This document shows positions 32,397-40,257 of a DNA stretch of 64,000 nucleotides, in pieces. The notes beneath the pieces are model-generated. The model was not told the DNA's origin. It ran no database searches and worked only from the letters and a program-made list of their open reading frames with translations. Position 1 is the stretch's first letter. Each line of letters starts with the position of its first letter. The stretch comes from Streptomyces sp. C10-9-1 (GTDB lineage Bacteria > Actinomycetota > Actinomycetes > Streptomycetales > Streptomycetaceae), in the NCBI RefSeq assembly GCF_024497955.1, contig NZ_JANHKP010000012.1, positions 124,001-188,000 on the forward strand, written 5' to 3'. A program made the translations under genes and the position numbers.

Positions 32397-35177
32397 GTGG
32401 AGGAGTACGCGGGACGGGTGCTCGCCGACCGCTACCGTCTGCCCTCGGAGTCCTCGGAGGACGGCGAACTCGCCGAGACCCGCGCCTTCGACACCTACAG
32501 CGGCCACGAGGTGCTCGTGCGGCAGGTGCCGCTGCCCGAGGTCGTCGAGGCCGAGGTGATGGACGGCGACGGCCTGGCCGGCGCCGCCGTGCCGCGCAGG
32601 GCGCAGGGCCGGGCCACCCTGCGGCCCACCGACCCGGCGGTGCTCCGCGCCGTCGAGGCCGCGCAGGCGGCTGCGCGGATCCCCGACCACCCCCGGCTGG
32701 ACCAGGTCTTCGACGTGTTCGCCGAGGACGGGTCGCTGTGGGTCGTGAGCGAGGTCGTGGCGGCCCGGCCGCTGGCGGCGCTGCTGGCGGAGCGGCCCCT
32801 CACCCCCTACCGCGCCGCCGAGGTGGCCTCCGACGTCCTGACCGCGCTCCGGGTGCTGCACGCCCACGGCTGGACCCACCGGAACATCACCGTGCGCACG
32901 GTGCTGGTCTGCGAGGACGGCCGGGTGGTGCTGACCGGGCTGGCCTCCGGTGCCGCGGAGGAGGCCCTGTGCGGGTACGAGCCGGTGCCCGACCGGCGAC
33001 CGGACGAGGACGGACCCGTGCACCCCGCCGCCGGCGGCGGCCGCTCGGCCGGGCACCGCGGCCCGGACGCCGGCACCGCCTACGGCACCGCCCCGTACAC
33101 CGAGGGCTCCCCGGGCGGCCCCGCGGCGCTCGCCCCGGCGGCCCGCCACGGCCTGGCGGTGCCCGCCCCGGTCCGTCCGGCCCAGGACCTGCCCGCGCTC
33201 CCGCGGGAGTCCGGCTTCGAGCAGGCCGCCCCGCCCGACGGGCCGACCACCGGGGCCGGTGCCATCGCCGCCTACCGGGCCGGTGCCCGCGCCGCGGCCC
33301 GGCCGCGGGACGGCGAGCGGCCCGCGGAGCCCGGTCAGGGGGACGGCCGCCCGGGACCGGAGGCCGCCGAGCGCCCCGTCCGCGGCGGGTTCGAGGCCCA
33401 CGGCCCCGACCCCGCCCGCCCCGCCGCGAGCGGACCGGACGCCGGGGACGGCCGCCCCGCCGGGGAGCCTGGCGGCGGCGACGGCGCGGGGGAGGCCGAC
33501 GGCCCCGGCCGGGCCCGTCTGGCCGGCACCTGGCACGACGCGCCCCCGCCCGGCCGCGAGGGCCCCGGCCCGCTCCCGGCCGGGGGCGGCGGGCTGCCCG
33601 CCACGCGTCCCTCCGCCCCCTCCGACGCTTACCGGGACGATCCCTACGGAGTGCGCCGCCGCGCGGCGGAGCGCTCGTCGCCGCAGCCGCGCCCGGCCCT
33701 GCCCGCCCACCGCGGCGCCGCCGGCTGGAACGGCGGCGCCGACGCCCTGCGGGCCGACGCCCAGCGGCGCCCCGCCGCCGGGGCACCCGCCCCGGCCGCC
33801 GGCGCCCCCCGGTGGGGCGAGGAGGCGGCGGGCGGCCGCGCCGAGTCCTACCGCGGCCCGACCACGCCCCTGGCCGCCGAGCGTGCGCGGCAGGCCCGGA
33901 TCACGGTCGTCGGCGCCGTCACCGAGCGCTGGGCACCCGAGCAGGCCGGTCCCGTGCACGAGAACTGGCAGCTTGCGGCGCCCGTCGGCCCGGCCACCGA
34001 CCTCTGGGCGCTCGGCGCGCTGCTCTACCGCGCGGTGCAGGGCCACGCCCCCTACCCCGAGGACAACGCCGCCGAGCTGGTGCAGATGGTGTGCGCCGAG
34101 CCGCCCGCCTTCGCCGAGGAGTGCGGGCCGCTGCGGCCCGTCGTGGAGTCCCTGCTGCGCCAGGACCCCACGGAGCGGCCCGAGTGCGAGGAGCTGAACG
34201 GCTGGCTGCGCTCCCTGGTCCGGTCGGCGCCCGAACCGGAGGTCGGCCACGGCCTGGTGTCGGTGCCCTCCGGGCCGGTCGACCCGACGCTGCTCCCCAT
34301 CGTGCGCCGCCGCGGCGAGCTGGTGCGCCGACGGCGCTTCGGCGGGCGGGAGGCGGGCCGCCACCGCCACCGGAAGTCCCGGGGTCCGGCCTCCCGGCCG
34401 CCCGTGTCCCGTGAGCGCTTCGACGCGGCCGATCGCTTCGACGACCCCCGGCCCGGGCCCGGAAGCCGCGGTGGCCGGAAGCCGCGGGCCCTGGGCCGCA
34501 CCCTGCTCCTGGCGGTGCTCCTGGCGCTGGCGGCCGCGGTCGCCTACGCCTACTACGTCATGCCCGCGTCCGGCGACCGGTCGGGGGCCCCGAAGGCGGG
34601 CGGCACGGGGCAGCGCCCCTCCGCGGGGGCCGAGCCGAGCCCGGACCGCACCGACCCGGACCGCTCCCCCGAGGCCGGCCCCGGCTCGCAGCAGCCGCAG
34701 ACCTCCGCCCCGGCCGCCACCCTCCCGGACGGCTACGTGCTCCGCGAGGACGCCGAGGGCTTCAGCCTGGCCGTCGTGGAGGAGTGGCAGCGCCGCCCCG
34801 TCAACGACGCGGGCCAGGTGCGCTACCTCGGCGGCGACTTCACCCTGATCGTCGTCCCCGGCCGGGACCCGGTGGCCGGGAACGGCGACGATCCGCTCGT
34901 CTACCAGCGGGACAGGGAGCGCGAGCTCCAGCCCTTCAGGGACTCCTCCTGGGCGACCGCGAGCGGGCTGCGGCGCATCGACGTGGGCCGCCAGGCCATG
35001 GCGGAGGGCCAGTTCACCTGGCAGGACAGCACCGGCCGTGAGGTCTACGTGCGCAACCTGGCGCTGATCGTGGGGGACCGCTACCACGTCATCCAGGTGA
35101 TCGGCCCGGCGGACCAGCGGGAGAAGGTGACCGAGATCCACCGGCAGGCCACCGCCACCTACCGGGTCACCGGCTGA
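32397..35177 (+). CDS. Membrane pseudokinase with C-terminal sensor-like domain
   Basis: 926 residues. Kinase fold in two parts (about 1-190 and 500-620) split by a 300-residue Pro/Ala/Gly/Arg-rich insertion. Kinase motifs are degraded: the ATP-loop Gly pattern and VAVK Lys are absent (VLVRQVPL), HRD is HRN (161-163), and DFG is TGL (180-182). The C-lobe text TDLWALGALLYRAVQGHAPY is kept. One membrane helix (about 703-722, LLLAVLLALAAAVAYAYY), then a Cys-free outer domain starting LPDGYVLREDAEGFSLAV, which resembles the neighbour kinase's outer domain. GTG 32397 chosen for its GGGGAGG; GTG 32352 is possible. Probably a scaffold or allosteric partner. Confidence 0.88.
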   Translation: MEEYAGRVLADRYRLPSESSEDGELAETRAFDTYSGHEVLVRQVPLPEVVEAEVMDGDGLAGAAVPRRAQGRATLRPTDPAVLRAVEAAQAAARIPDHPRLDQVFDVFAEDGSLWVVSEVVAARPLAALLAERPLTPYRAAEVASDVLTALRVLHAHGWTHRNITVRTVLVCEDGRVVLTGLASGAAEEALCGYEPVPDRRPDEDGPVHPAAGGGRSAGHRGPDAGTAYGTAPYTEGSPGGPAALAPAARHGLAVPAPVRPAQDLPALPRESGFEQAAPPDGPTTGAGAIAAYRAGARAAARPRDGERPAEPGQGDGRPGPEAAERPVRGGFEAHGPDPARPAASGPDAGDGRPAGEPGGGDGAGEADGPGRARLAGTWHDAPPPGREGPGPLPAGGGGLPATRPSAPSDAYRDDPYGVRRRAAERSSPQPRPALPAHRGAAGWNGGADALRADAQRRPAAGAPAPAAGAPRWGEEAAGGRAESYRGPTTPLAAERARQARITVVGAVTERWAPEQAGPVHENWQLAAPVGPATDLWALGALLYRAVQGHAPYPEDNAAELVQMVCAEPPAFAEECGPLRPVVESLLRQDPTERPECEELNGWLRSLVRSAPEPEVGHGLVSVPSGPVDPTLLPIVRRRGELVRRRRFGGREAGRHRHRKSRGPASRPPVSRERFDAADRFDDPRPGPGSRGGRKPRALGRTLLLAVLLALAAAVAYAYYVMPASGDRSGAPKAGGTGQRPSAGAEPSPDRTDPDRSPEAGPGSQQPQTSAPAATLPDGYVLREDAEGFSLAVVEEWQRRPVNDAGQVRYLGGDFTLIVVPGRDPVAGNGDDPLVYQRDRERELQPFRDSSWATASGLRRIDVGRQAMAEGQFTWQDSTGREVYVRNLALIVGDRYHVIQVIGPADQREKVTEIHRQATATYRVTG

Positions 35178-35180
35178 GTC

Positions 35181-35205
35181 CCCGGGCGCCGGGAGCGCGC
35201 CCGGG
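35181..35205. terminator. Terminator after the pseudokinase gene
   Basis: 9-bp stem CCCGGGCGC / GCGCCCGGG with a 7-nt loop, 3 bp after the stop codon and followed by a pyrimidine run (TCTTCCCCC). Confidence 0.75.
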
Positions 35206-35285
35206 CGGGTGTCTTCCCCCACAGCGTCCCGCAGGGGACCTCGTGGGTCTTCCGGGGGCGACAACCCGCTGATCAGGGCTTATGT

Positions 35286-35301
35286 GCCAGTGATCACTGG
35301 C
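35286..35301. promoter_or_regulatory. 16-bp palindrome, candidate operator of the aldehyde dehydrogenase gene
   Basis: GCCAGTGATCACTGGC is a perfect palindrome with no spacer, 61 bp upstream of the -10-like TAGTCT (35363-35368). Perfect unspaced palindromes of this length are typical of repressor dimers (for example GntR or TetR families). No regulator gene is adjacent, so the binder is unknown. Confidence 0.6.
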
Positions 35302-35375
35302 GTGGTGCCGAGGGCCGGTGAAAACGTGTTACCGACGGGTATCCAAAGTGGGGATTGCGTCCTAGTCTCGCCACC

Positions 35376-37013
35376 ATGACGGACTCGCACTCCACCACCG
35401 CCTCGACCGCCACAGCGCCGGCCCGCCCCGGAACCAACCCGGTCGCACCGGCCCCGGCCGGTGCGCGCACCGCCGCCGACGTGGTGACCCCCGAGGTCGT
35501 CGCCCGGCTGGCCAAGGACGTCGTGGGCTCCGGCAGCACCGTCAACCACGCGCCGTTCACCGGCGAGAGGCTTGCCGAGCTGCCCGAGTCCACCCCCGAG
35601 GACGTCGCCGCGGCCTTCGTACGGGCCCGCGCCGCCCAGGGGCCGTGGCAGGCCGTGCCGGCGCGCGCCCGTGCCGCCGTGCTGCTGCGCTTCCACGATC
35701 TGCTCCTCGAACGCCAGGCCGAGGTGCTCGACCTCATCCAGCTGGAGACCGGCAAGGCCCGGCTGCACGCCCACGAGGAGGTGCTGGCGGTCGCGGTGGC
35801 CGCCCGCCACTACGGCCGCAAGGGCCCCGCCTACCTCCGCCCCCGCCGGCACACGGGTGTGGTGCCCGTGCTCACCAAGACCACCGAGCTGCGCCAGCCC
35901 CGGGGCGTGGTCGGCCAGATCGCCCCCTGGAACTACCCGCTGGAGCTGTCCGTCGGCGACGCCCTGCCCGCCTTCGTCGCCGGCAACGCCCTGGTCATGA
36001 AGCCGGACACGGAGACCGCCCTGACCGCCCTGTGGGCCCGGGACCTGCTCGTCGAGGCGGGGCTTCCCCCGGAGGTCTTCCAGGTGGTCCTCGGCGAGGG
36101 CCCCGTCGTCGGCCCCGCCCTGGTGCGGCACGCCGACTACGTCTCCTTCACCGGCTCGACCCGCACCGGCCGCGAGGTCGCCCGGGGTGCCGCCGACCGG
36201 CTCGTCGGCGTCTCGCTCGAACTCGGCGGCAAGAACGCCATGCTGGTCCTCCACGACGCCGACGTGGAGAAGGCGGCCGCCGGGGCGGTCCGCGCGTGCT
36301 TCTCCTCGGCCGGGCAGCTGTGCATCTCCATCGAGCGGCTGTACGTCCACGCGTCGGTGGCGGACGCCTTCGCCGAGCGCTTCGCCGCCCGCACCAGGGC
36401 CATGCGGCTCGGCAGCGCCCTGGCCTACGGGGCGGACATGGGTTCCCTGGTCGGGCCGCGCCAGCTCGAGACCGTCACCCGGCACGTCGAGGACGCCGTG
36501 GCGGCGGGCGCCACCCTGGTCGCGGGCGGCACCGCCCGGCCCGACATCGGCCCCTACTTCTACGAGCCCACCATCCTCGACGGCGTGACCGGGCCGATGG
36601 CCGTGTGCGAGGAGGAGACCTTCGGCCCGGTGGTCTCCCTCTACCGCTTCACCGACGAGGACGAGGTCGTCGACCGGGCCAACGCCACGCCCTACGGCCT
36701 CAACGCGAGCGTGTGGACCCGCGACGGACGGCGCGGCCACGCCGTCGCCGCCCGGCTGCGCACCGGCACCGTGAACATCAACGAGGGCTATGCCCCCGCC
36801 TACGGCAGCGTCCGGGCGCCGATGGGCGGAATGAAGGACTCCGGCCTGGGGCGCCGCCACGGCTCCGAGGGCATCCTCAAGTACACGGAGGCCCAGACCG
36901 TCGCCCAGCAGCGGGTGCTCCCCCTGGCGCCGTCCTTCGGGATGGACGACGAGAGGTACGCCGCGCTGATGAGCACCAGCCTCCGGGCGATGAAGGCGCT
37001 GCGCCTGCGCTGA
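35376..37013 (+). CDS. Succinate-semialdehyde dehydrogenase (NADP) family aldehyde dehydrogenase
   Basis: 545 residues. ALDH with substrate/cofactor blocks APWNYPLELSVGDALPA, VSFTGSTRTGREVA, catalytic Glu in LELGGKNAML and catalytic Cys in FSSAGQLCISIERLY. C-terminal MGGMKDSGLGRRHGSEGIL. Best match from memory is the GabD2-like succinic semialdehyde dehydrogenase of Streptomyces, but specificity is inferred. Possible leaderless gene: TAGTCT ends 7 nt before the ATG. Ends 86 bp upstream of the GMC oxidoreductase, probably one operon: oxidase producing carbonyls plus a dehydrogenase. Confidence 0.88.
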   Translation: MTDSHSTTASTATAPARPGTNPVAPAPAGARTAADVVTPEVVARLAKDVVGSGSTVNHAPFTGERLAELPESTPEDVAAAFVRARAAQGPWQAVPARARAAVLLRFHDLLLERQAEVLDLIQLETGKARLHAHEEVLAVAVAARHYGRKGPAYLRPRRHTGVVPVLTKTTELRQPRGVVGQIAPWNYPLELSVGDALPAFVAGNALVMKPDTETALTALWARDLLVEAGLPPEVFQVVLGEGPVVGPALVRHADYVSFTGSTRTGREVARGAADRLVGVSLELGGKNAMLVLHDADVEKAAAGAVRACFSSAGQLCISIERLYVHASVADAFAERFAARTRAMRLGSALAYGADMGSLVGPRQLETVTRHVEDAVAAGATLVAGGTARPDIGPYFYEPTILDGVTGPMAVCEEETFGPVVSLYRFTDEDEVVDRANATPYGLNASVWTRDGRRGHAVAARLRTGTVNINEGYAPAYGSVRAPMGGMKDSGLGRRHGSEGILKYTEAQTVAQQRVLPLAPSFGMDDERYAALMSTSLRAMKALRLR

Positions 37014-37099
37014 CGGCCGCCCCGACCGCCCCGGCCGGCGCCGGCCCCCGGCCGGCCGGAACCGCCCCGCACGACCGAAGAGAGCCGACGAGGAGAGCG

Positions 37100-38941
37100 A
37101 TGTCCGAGGTACCCCCCGCCCGAGAACAGGACGCGGGCGACGGCCCCTACGACTACGACGTGCTGGTGGTCGGCTCCGGGTTCGGCGGTTCGGTCTCCGC
37201 GCTCCGCCTCACGGAGAAGGGCTACCGGGTCGGCGTGCTGGAGGCGGGCCGCCGCTTCACCCGCGAGACCCTGCCCCGCAGCTCCTGGGACCTGCGCAAC
37301 TACCTGTGGGCCCCCGCGCTGGGCCTCTTCGGCATCCAGCGCATCCATCTGCTCGGCAAGGTGATGGTGCTGGCCGGCGCGGGGGTGGGCGGCGGCTCCC
37401 TGAACTACGCCAACACGCTCTACGTGCCGCCCGCCGCGTTCTTCCAGGACCCCCAGTGGGGAGCCATCACCGACTGGCAGGACGAACTCGGCCCCTACTA
37501 CGAGCAGGCCAAGCGGATGCTGGGCGTCCGCCTCAACCCGACGATGACCCCCTCCGACGTCCATCTGAAGGCGACCGCACAGGCCATGGGCGTGGGCGAC
37601 ACCTTCCACATGGCGCCGGTCGGCGTGTTCTTTGGCGACGGCCGGGACGCCGACGGCGCCTGCACGGCCCGGCCCGGGCGCGAGGTGCCCGACCCCTACT
37701 TCGGCGGCGCGGGCCCCTCGCGCAGGCCCTGCACCCAGTGCGGCGAGTGCATGACCGGCTGCCGCCACGGCGCGAAGAACACCCTCAACGAGAACTACCT
37801 CTACCTGGCGGAGCGGGCGGGTGCCACGGTCCACCCCATGACCACGGTCGTCGCGGTCACCGAGGACTCCCGCGGCGGCTTCGCCGTCCGGACGGTGCCC
37901 AGCGACAAGCGGCGCAAGGGCGCGGGGCGCACCTTCACCGCCCGGCGGGTCGTGATCGCCGCCGGCACCTACGGCACGCAGACCCTGCTGCACCGCATGA
38001 GGGACAGCGGTCTGCTGCCCCGGCTCTCCCACCGCCTGGGGGAGCTGACCCGCACCAACTCCGAGGCGCTGGTGGGTGCGCAGACCACCGACCGCCGCTA
38101 CCGCAGCCGCCACGGCGCCGCGAAGGCGGACTTCACCCGGGGTGTCGCGATCACCTCCTCGATCCACCCCGATGCCGACACCCACATCGAGCCGGTGCGC
38201 TACGGGCGGGGTTCCAACGCCATGGGCGGGCTGACGATCCTCCAGGTGCCCTTCCGCGCGAAGGGCCGGGTCGCGGGCTGGCTCGGCAACGTGGCCCGCC
38301 ACCCCTGGCTGGCCATGCGCTCGCTGTCCAACCGCCGCTGGTCGGAGCGGTCCATCATCGGCCTGGTCATGCAGTCCGTGGACAACTCGCTGACCACGTA
38401 CCGCAAGCCGGGCGGCCTCGGCAAGGGGCTCCTCACGGCACGGCAGGGGCACGGAGCGCCGAACCCCACCCAGATCCCGGAGGCCACCCGGGCCGCTTCG
38501 CTGCTGGCGGAGGAGATCAACGGCTTCGCCGGTTCCAACATCGGCGAGCTGATGGGCACCCCGCTGACCGCGCACTTCCTCGGCGGCTGCCCCATCGGTG
38601 CCTCCGCCGAGGACGGGGTGATCGACCCCTACCACCGGCTGTACGGGCACCCCGGCATCTCGGTCGTCGACGGGGCCGCGGTCTCCGCCAACCTCGGGGT
38701 CAACCCCTCGCTGACCATCACGGCCCAGGCCGAGCGGGCGATGTCCTTCTGGCCCAACAAGGGCGAGGCGGACCCCCGTCCGGAGCAGGGTGCGGCCTAT
38801 GTGCGGCCGGCTCCGGTGCGACCGGAGCACCCCGCGGTCCCGGCGGAGGCGTTCGGCGCCCTGCGCCTGCCCTTCCTCGCGATGCCCTCCGTGCCTCCCC
38901 GCCCGGCGGAGGCCGAGGAGAAGAAGCCGCAGGACGTGTGA
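37100..38941 (+). CDS. GMC-family (cholesterol oxidase-like) FAD oxidoreductase with Cys cluster
   Basis: 613 residues, AGGAG ribosome site. FAD motif VLVVGSGFGGS (21-31), LAGAGVGGGSLNYANTLY, and C-terminal GAAVSANLGVNPSLTITAQA. A four-Cys motif CTQCGECMTGC (Cys211, 214, 217, 221) followed by RHGAKNTLNENYL looks like a ferredoxin-type cluster site, recurrent in this subgroup of GMC enzymes. Called cholesterol oxidase in annotations, but sterol activity is unproven. Coupled with the preceding dehydrogenase. Four hairpins follow within 320 bp. Confidence 0.88.
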   Translation: MSEVPPAREQDAGDGPYDYDVLVVGSGFGGSVSALRLTEKGYRVGVLEAGRRFTRETLPRSSWDLRNYLWAPALGLFGIQRIHLLGKVMVLAGAGVGGGSLNYANTLYVPPAAFFQDPQWGAITDWQDELGPYYEQAKRMLGVRLNPTMTPSDVHLKATAQAMGVGDTFHMAPVGVFFGDGRDADGACTARPGREVPDPYFGGAGPSRRPCTQCGECMTGCRHGAKNTLNENYLYLAERAGATVHPMTTVVAVTEDSRGGFAVRTVPSDKRRKGAGRTFTARRVVIAAGTYGTQTLLHRMRDSGLLPRLSHRLGELTRTNSEALVGAQTTDRRYRSRHGAAKADFTRGVAITSSIHPDADTHIEPVRYGRGSNAMGGLTILQVPFRAKGRVAGWLGNVARHPWLAMRSLSNRRWSERSIIGLVMQSVDNSLTTYRKPGGLGKGLLTARQGHGAPNPTQIPEATRAASLLAEEINGFAGSNIGELMGTPLTAHFLGGCPIGASAEDGVIDPYHRLYGHPGISVVDGAAVSANLGVNPSLTITAQAERAMSFWPNKGEADPRPEQGAAYVRPAPVRPEHPAVPAEAFGALRLPFLAMPSVPPRPAEAEEKKPQDV

Positions 38942-38945
38942 GCCG

Positions 38946-38983
38946 CCGTCCGCGGGCCGGGAGGGAACCCGGCCCGCGGACGG
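38946..38983. terminator. Strong terminator after GMC oxidoreductase
   Basis: Perfect 16-bp stem CCGTCCGCGGGCCGGG / CCCGGCCCGCGGACGG with loop AGGGAA, starting 4 bp after the stop. Confidence 0.9.
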
Positions 38984-38997
38984 CACGGCAGGACGAA

Positions 38998-39029
38998 GGC
39001 CGCTGCACCCCCCTCCGAGTGCAGCGGCC
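38998..39029. terminator. Second hairpin downstream of GMC oxidoreductase
   Basis: 11-bp stem GGCCGCTGCAC / GTGCAGCGGCC with a 10-nt loop, followed by TCCTGGTTCCT. Backup terminator. A further 14-bp palindrome CCCGGCGCGCCGGG lies at 39047-39060. Confidence 0.7.
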
Positions 39030-39109
39030 TCCTGGTTCCTGCGCGGCCCGGCGCGCCGGGCGCGCACGTGGCCGTTGTTACGCATGCATGACCTGTGTCC
39101 CTCGGGAAT

Positions 39110-39127
39110 GGTTGTCCCCGGACAACC
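39110..39127. repeat. Short inverted repeat
   Basis: GGTTGTCC-CC-GGACAACC, 8-bp arms, in the long gene-free stretch. Too short and isolated to assign; could be an operator or minor hairpin. Confidence 0.4.
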
Positions 39128-39212
39128 GGTCCGAGGTGTGAGGTGGACCACTTTGCGCGGTCGGGGGGCGCCGGCGTGCTTCCCCCGGCTCCACGGGGGC
39201 ACCCGGGCAGAC

Positions 39213-39247
39213 GAAGGGCCCCGCGGGCAGTGGCCGCGGGGCCCTTC
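39213..39247. terminator. Bidirectional terminator, probably for the minus-strand chorismate mutase gene
   Basis: Perfect 14-bp stem GAAGGGCCCCGCGG / CCGCGGGGCCCTTC with a 7-nt loop. On the minus strand it lies 420 bp beyond the chorismate mutase stop, which would give that gene an unusually long 3' UTR. Confidence 0.75.
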
Positions 39248-39667
39248 GGGCAGCACCGACGTCAGGGCAGCGTCGGCGCCGGTGTGCGGCGCCGGGGGGT
39301 AGCGCCGCGTCGGGAGGACGGAGGGTGCGGGCGTCCGTGGCGGACGGACCGGATGCGGTCGGCGCCGGGCGTCCCCGGAGCCGACCGCTTTTGGGGTGAC
39401 CGGGCTGCTGTCCCCTGCCGACCGGTCACACGCGCTGGGGCGAGGTCCCACGACGCACCTCGGGTGCGTCACACGCTCCAGCGGAGCCACGCGTGGTTTC
39501 TCCTTGGTGGCCCGCCCCTGGCTGGCGCGGACAAGAGGAACAACGAGATGCGGCCGCGGGCGTCACGCGCCGTACGGGTGAGGGCGCACCCGAACGCAGG
39601 TGCACGCCGTACTCCCGCCCCGGCGCCCCGGACCGGGCCCGGGCCGTTCCCCGGCCCCGGCAGCCGC
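39248..39667. other. Gene-free region
   Basis: 420 bp between the terminator and the chorismate mutase stop. Only short ORFs without ribosome sites. An inverted pair GTGACCGG (39396-39403) and CCGGTCAC (39422-39429) is the only structure noted. It could be the 3' UTR of the minus-strand gene or hold an unrecognised small RNA. Confidence 0.5.
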
Positions 39668-39952
39668 TCAGACCCGGCCGCGGCACAGCTCCAGCACCGT
39701 CATCGCCAGCGCGGTGCCCGGCCTGCCGAGCGCGTCCCGGTAGTGGGACAGCACGTCCATCTCCCGCGCCAGGCTCACCCGGCGCCCGCCGGAGGCGATC
39801 CGGGAGTCCTGGATCACGGCCGAGACGGCCATGCGCTCCTGGATCAGCCCGATGATCCGGTCGTCCAGCGCGTCGATGCGCTCGCGCGCACCGGTGATCA
39901 CCTGCGCGGCGTCCTCGGTGCGGGCGCCGGTGCGGTCGAGTACCTCGGTCAT
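39668..39952 (-). CDS. Chorismate mutase (AroQ class)
   Basis: 94 residues, all-helical AroQ type: ITGARERIDALDDRIIGLIQ (helix 1), the RRVSLAREMDVLSHYRDALG region and a terminal TVLELCRGRV. It converts chorismate to prephenate for Phe/Tyr. Small actinobacterial AroQ enzymes (about 90 residues) often need DAHP synthase as an activating partner. ATG with GGAG 6 nt upstream. Divergent from guaA. Confidence 0.9.
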   Translation of the reverse strand: MTEVLDRTGARTEDAAQVITGARERIDALDDRIIGLIQERMAVSAVIQDSRIASGGRRVSLAREMDVLSHYRDALGRPGTALAMTVLELCRGRV

Positions 39953-40257
39953 GGGGGCTCCTCTGCGGTGTCGGGCAGGGCCCCGGAGCGGCAAGGACCG
40001 GAAAGCCGAGGCGCCCCGGGCCTTGTCGGCCCGGGGCGCCTGGGAAGTCGCTCGTCAGTTGCTCAAGCAGCGCGACCATGGCAGCCGGACGGGCCGGTGC
40101 CATAGGTAAAGACGAAGGTCAGCTGCTGCATGGCGACAGTATGGACGGCAGCCGGGCCCGCGCCAAAGCGGGTTCGGATGGTGAGACGAAAAGCGCCGTC
40201 GGGCGCCCCGGTAGAATCGACAGATACCGACTCCCTCCCACCGCCGGAAGGCCGCCA
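39953..40257. other. Chorismate mutase-guaA divergent intergenic region
   Basis: 305 bp. On the plus strand TAGAAT (40212-40217) is a good -10 for guaA, giving a leader of about 35 nt, but no convincing -35 stands 16-18 bp upstream. No purine-type riboswitch or palindrome recognised. Confidence 0.5.

Noticed and set aside
35645..38941. 1098-codon plus-strand ORF spanning the aldehyde dehydrogenase and GMC genes
   Set aside because: Only its last 613 codons are the GMC gene; the first part is an out-of-frame reading of the dehydrogenase.
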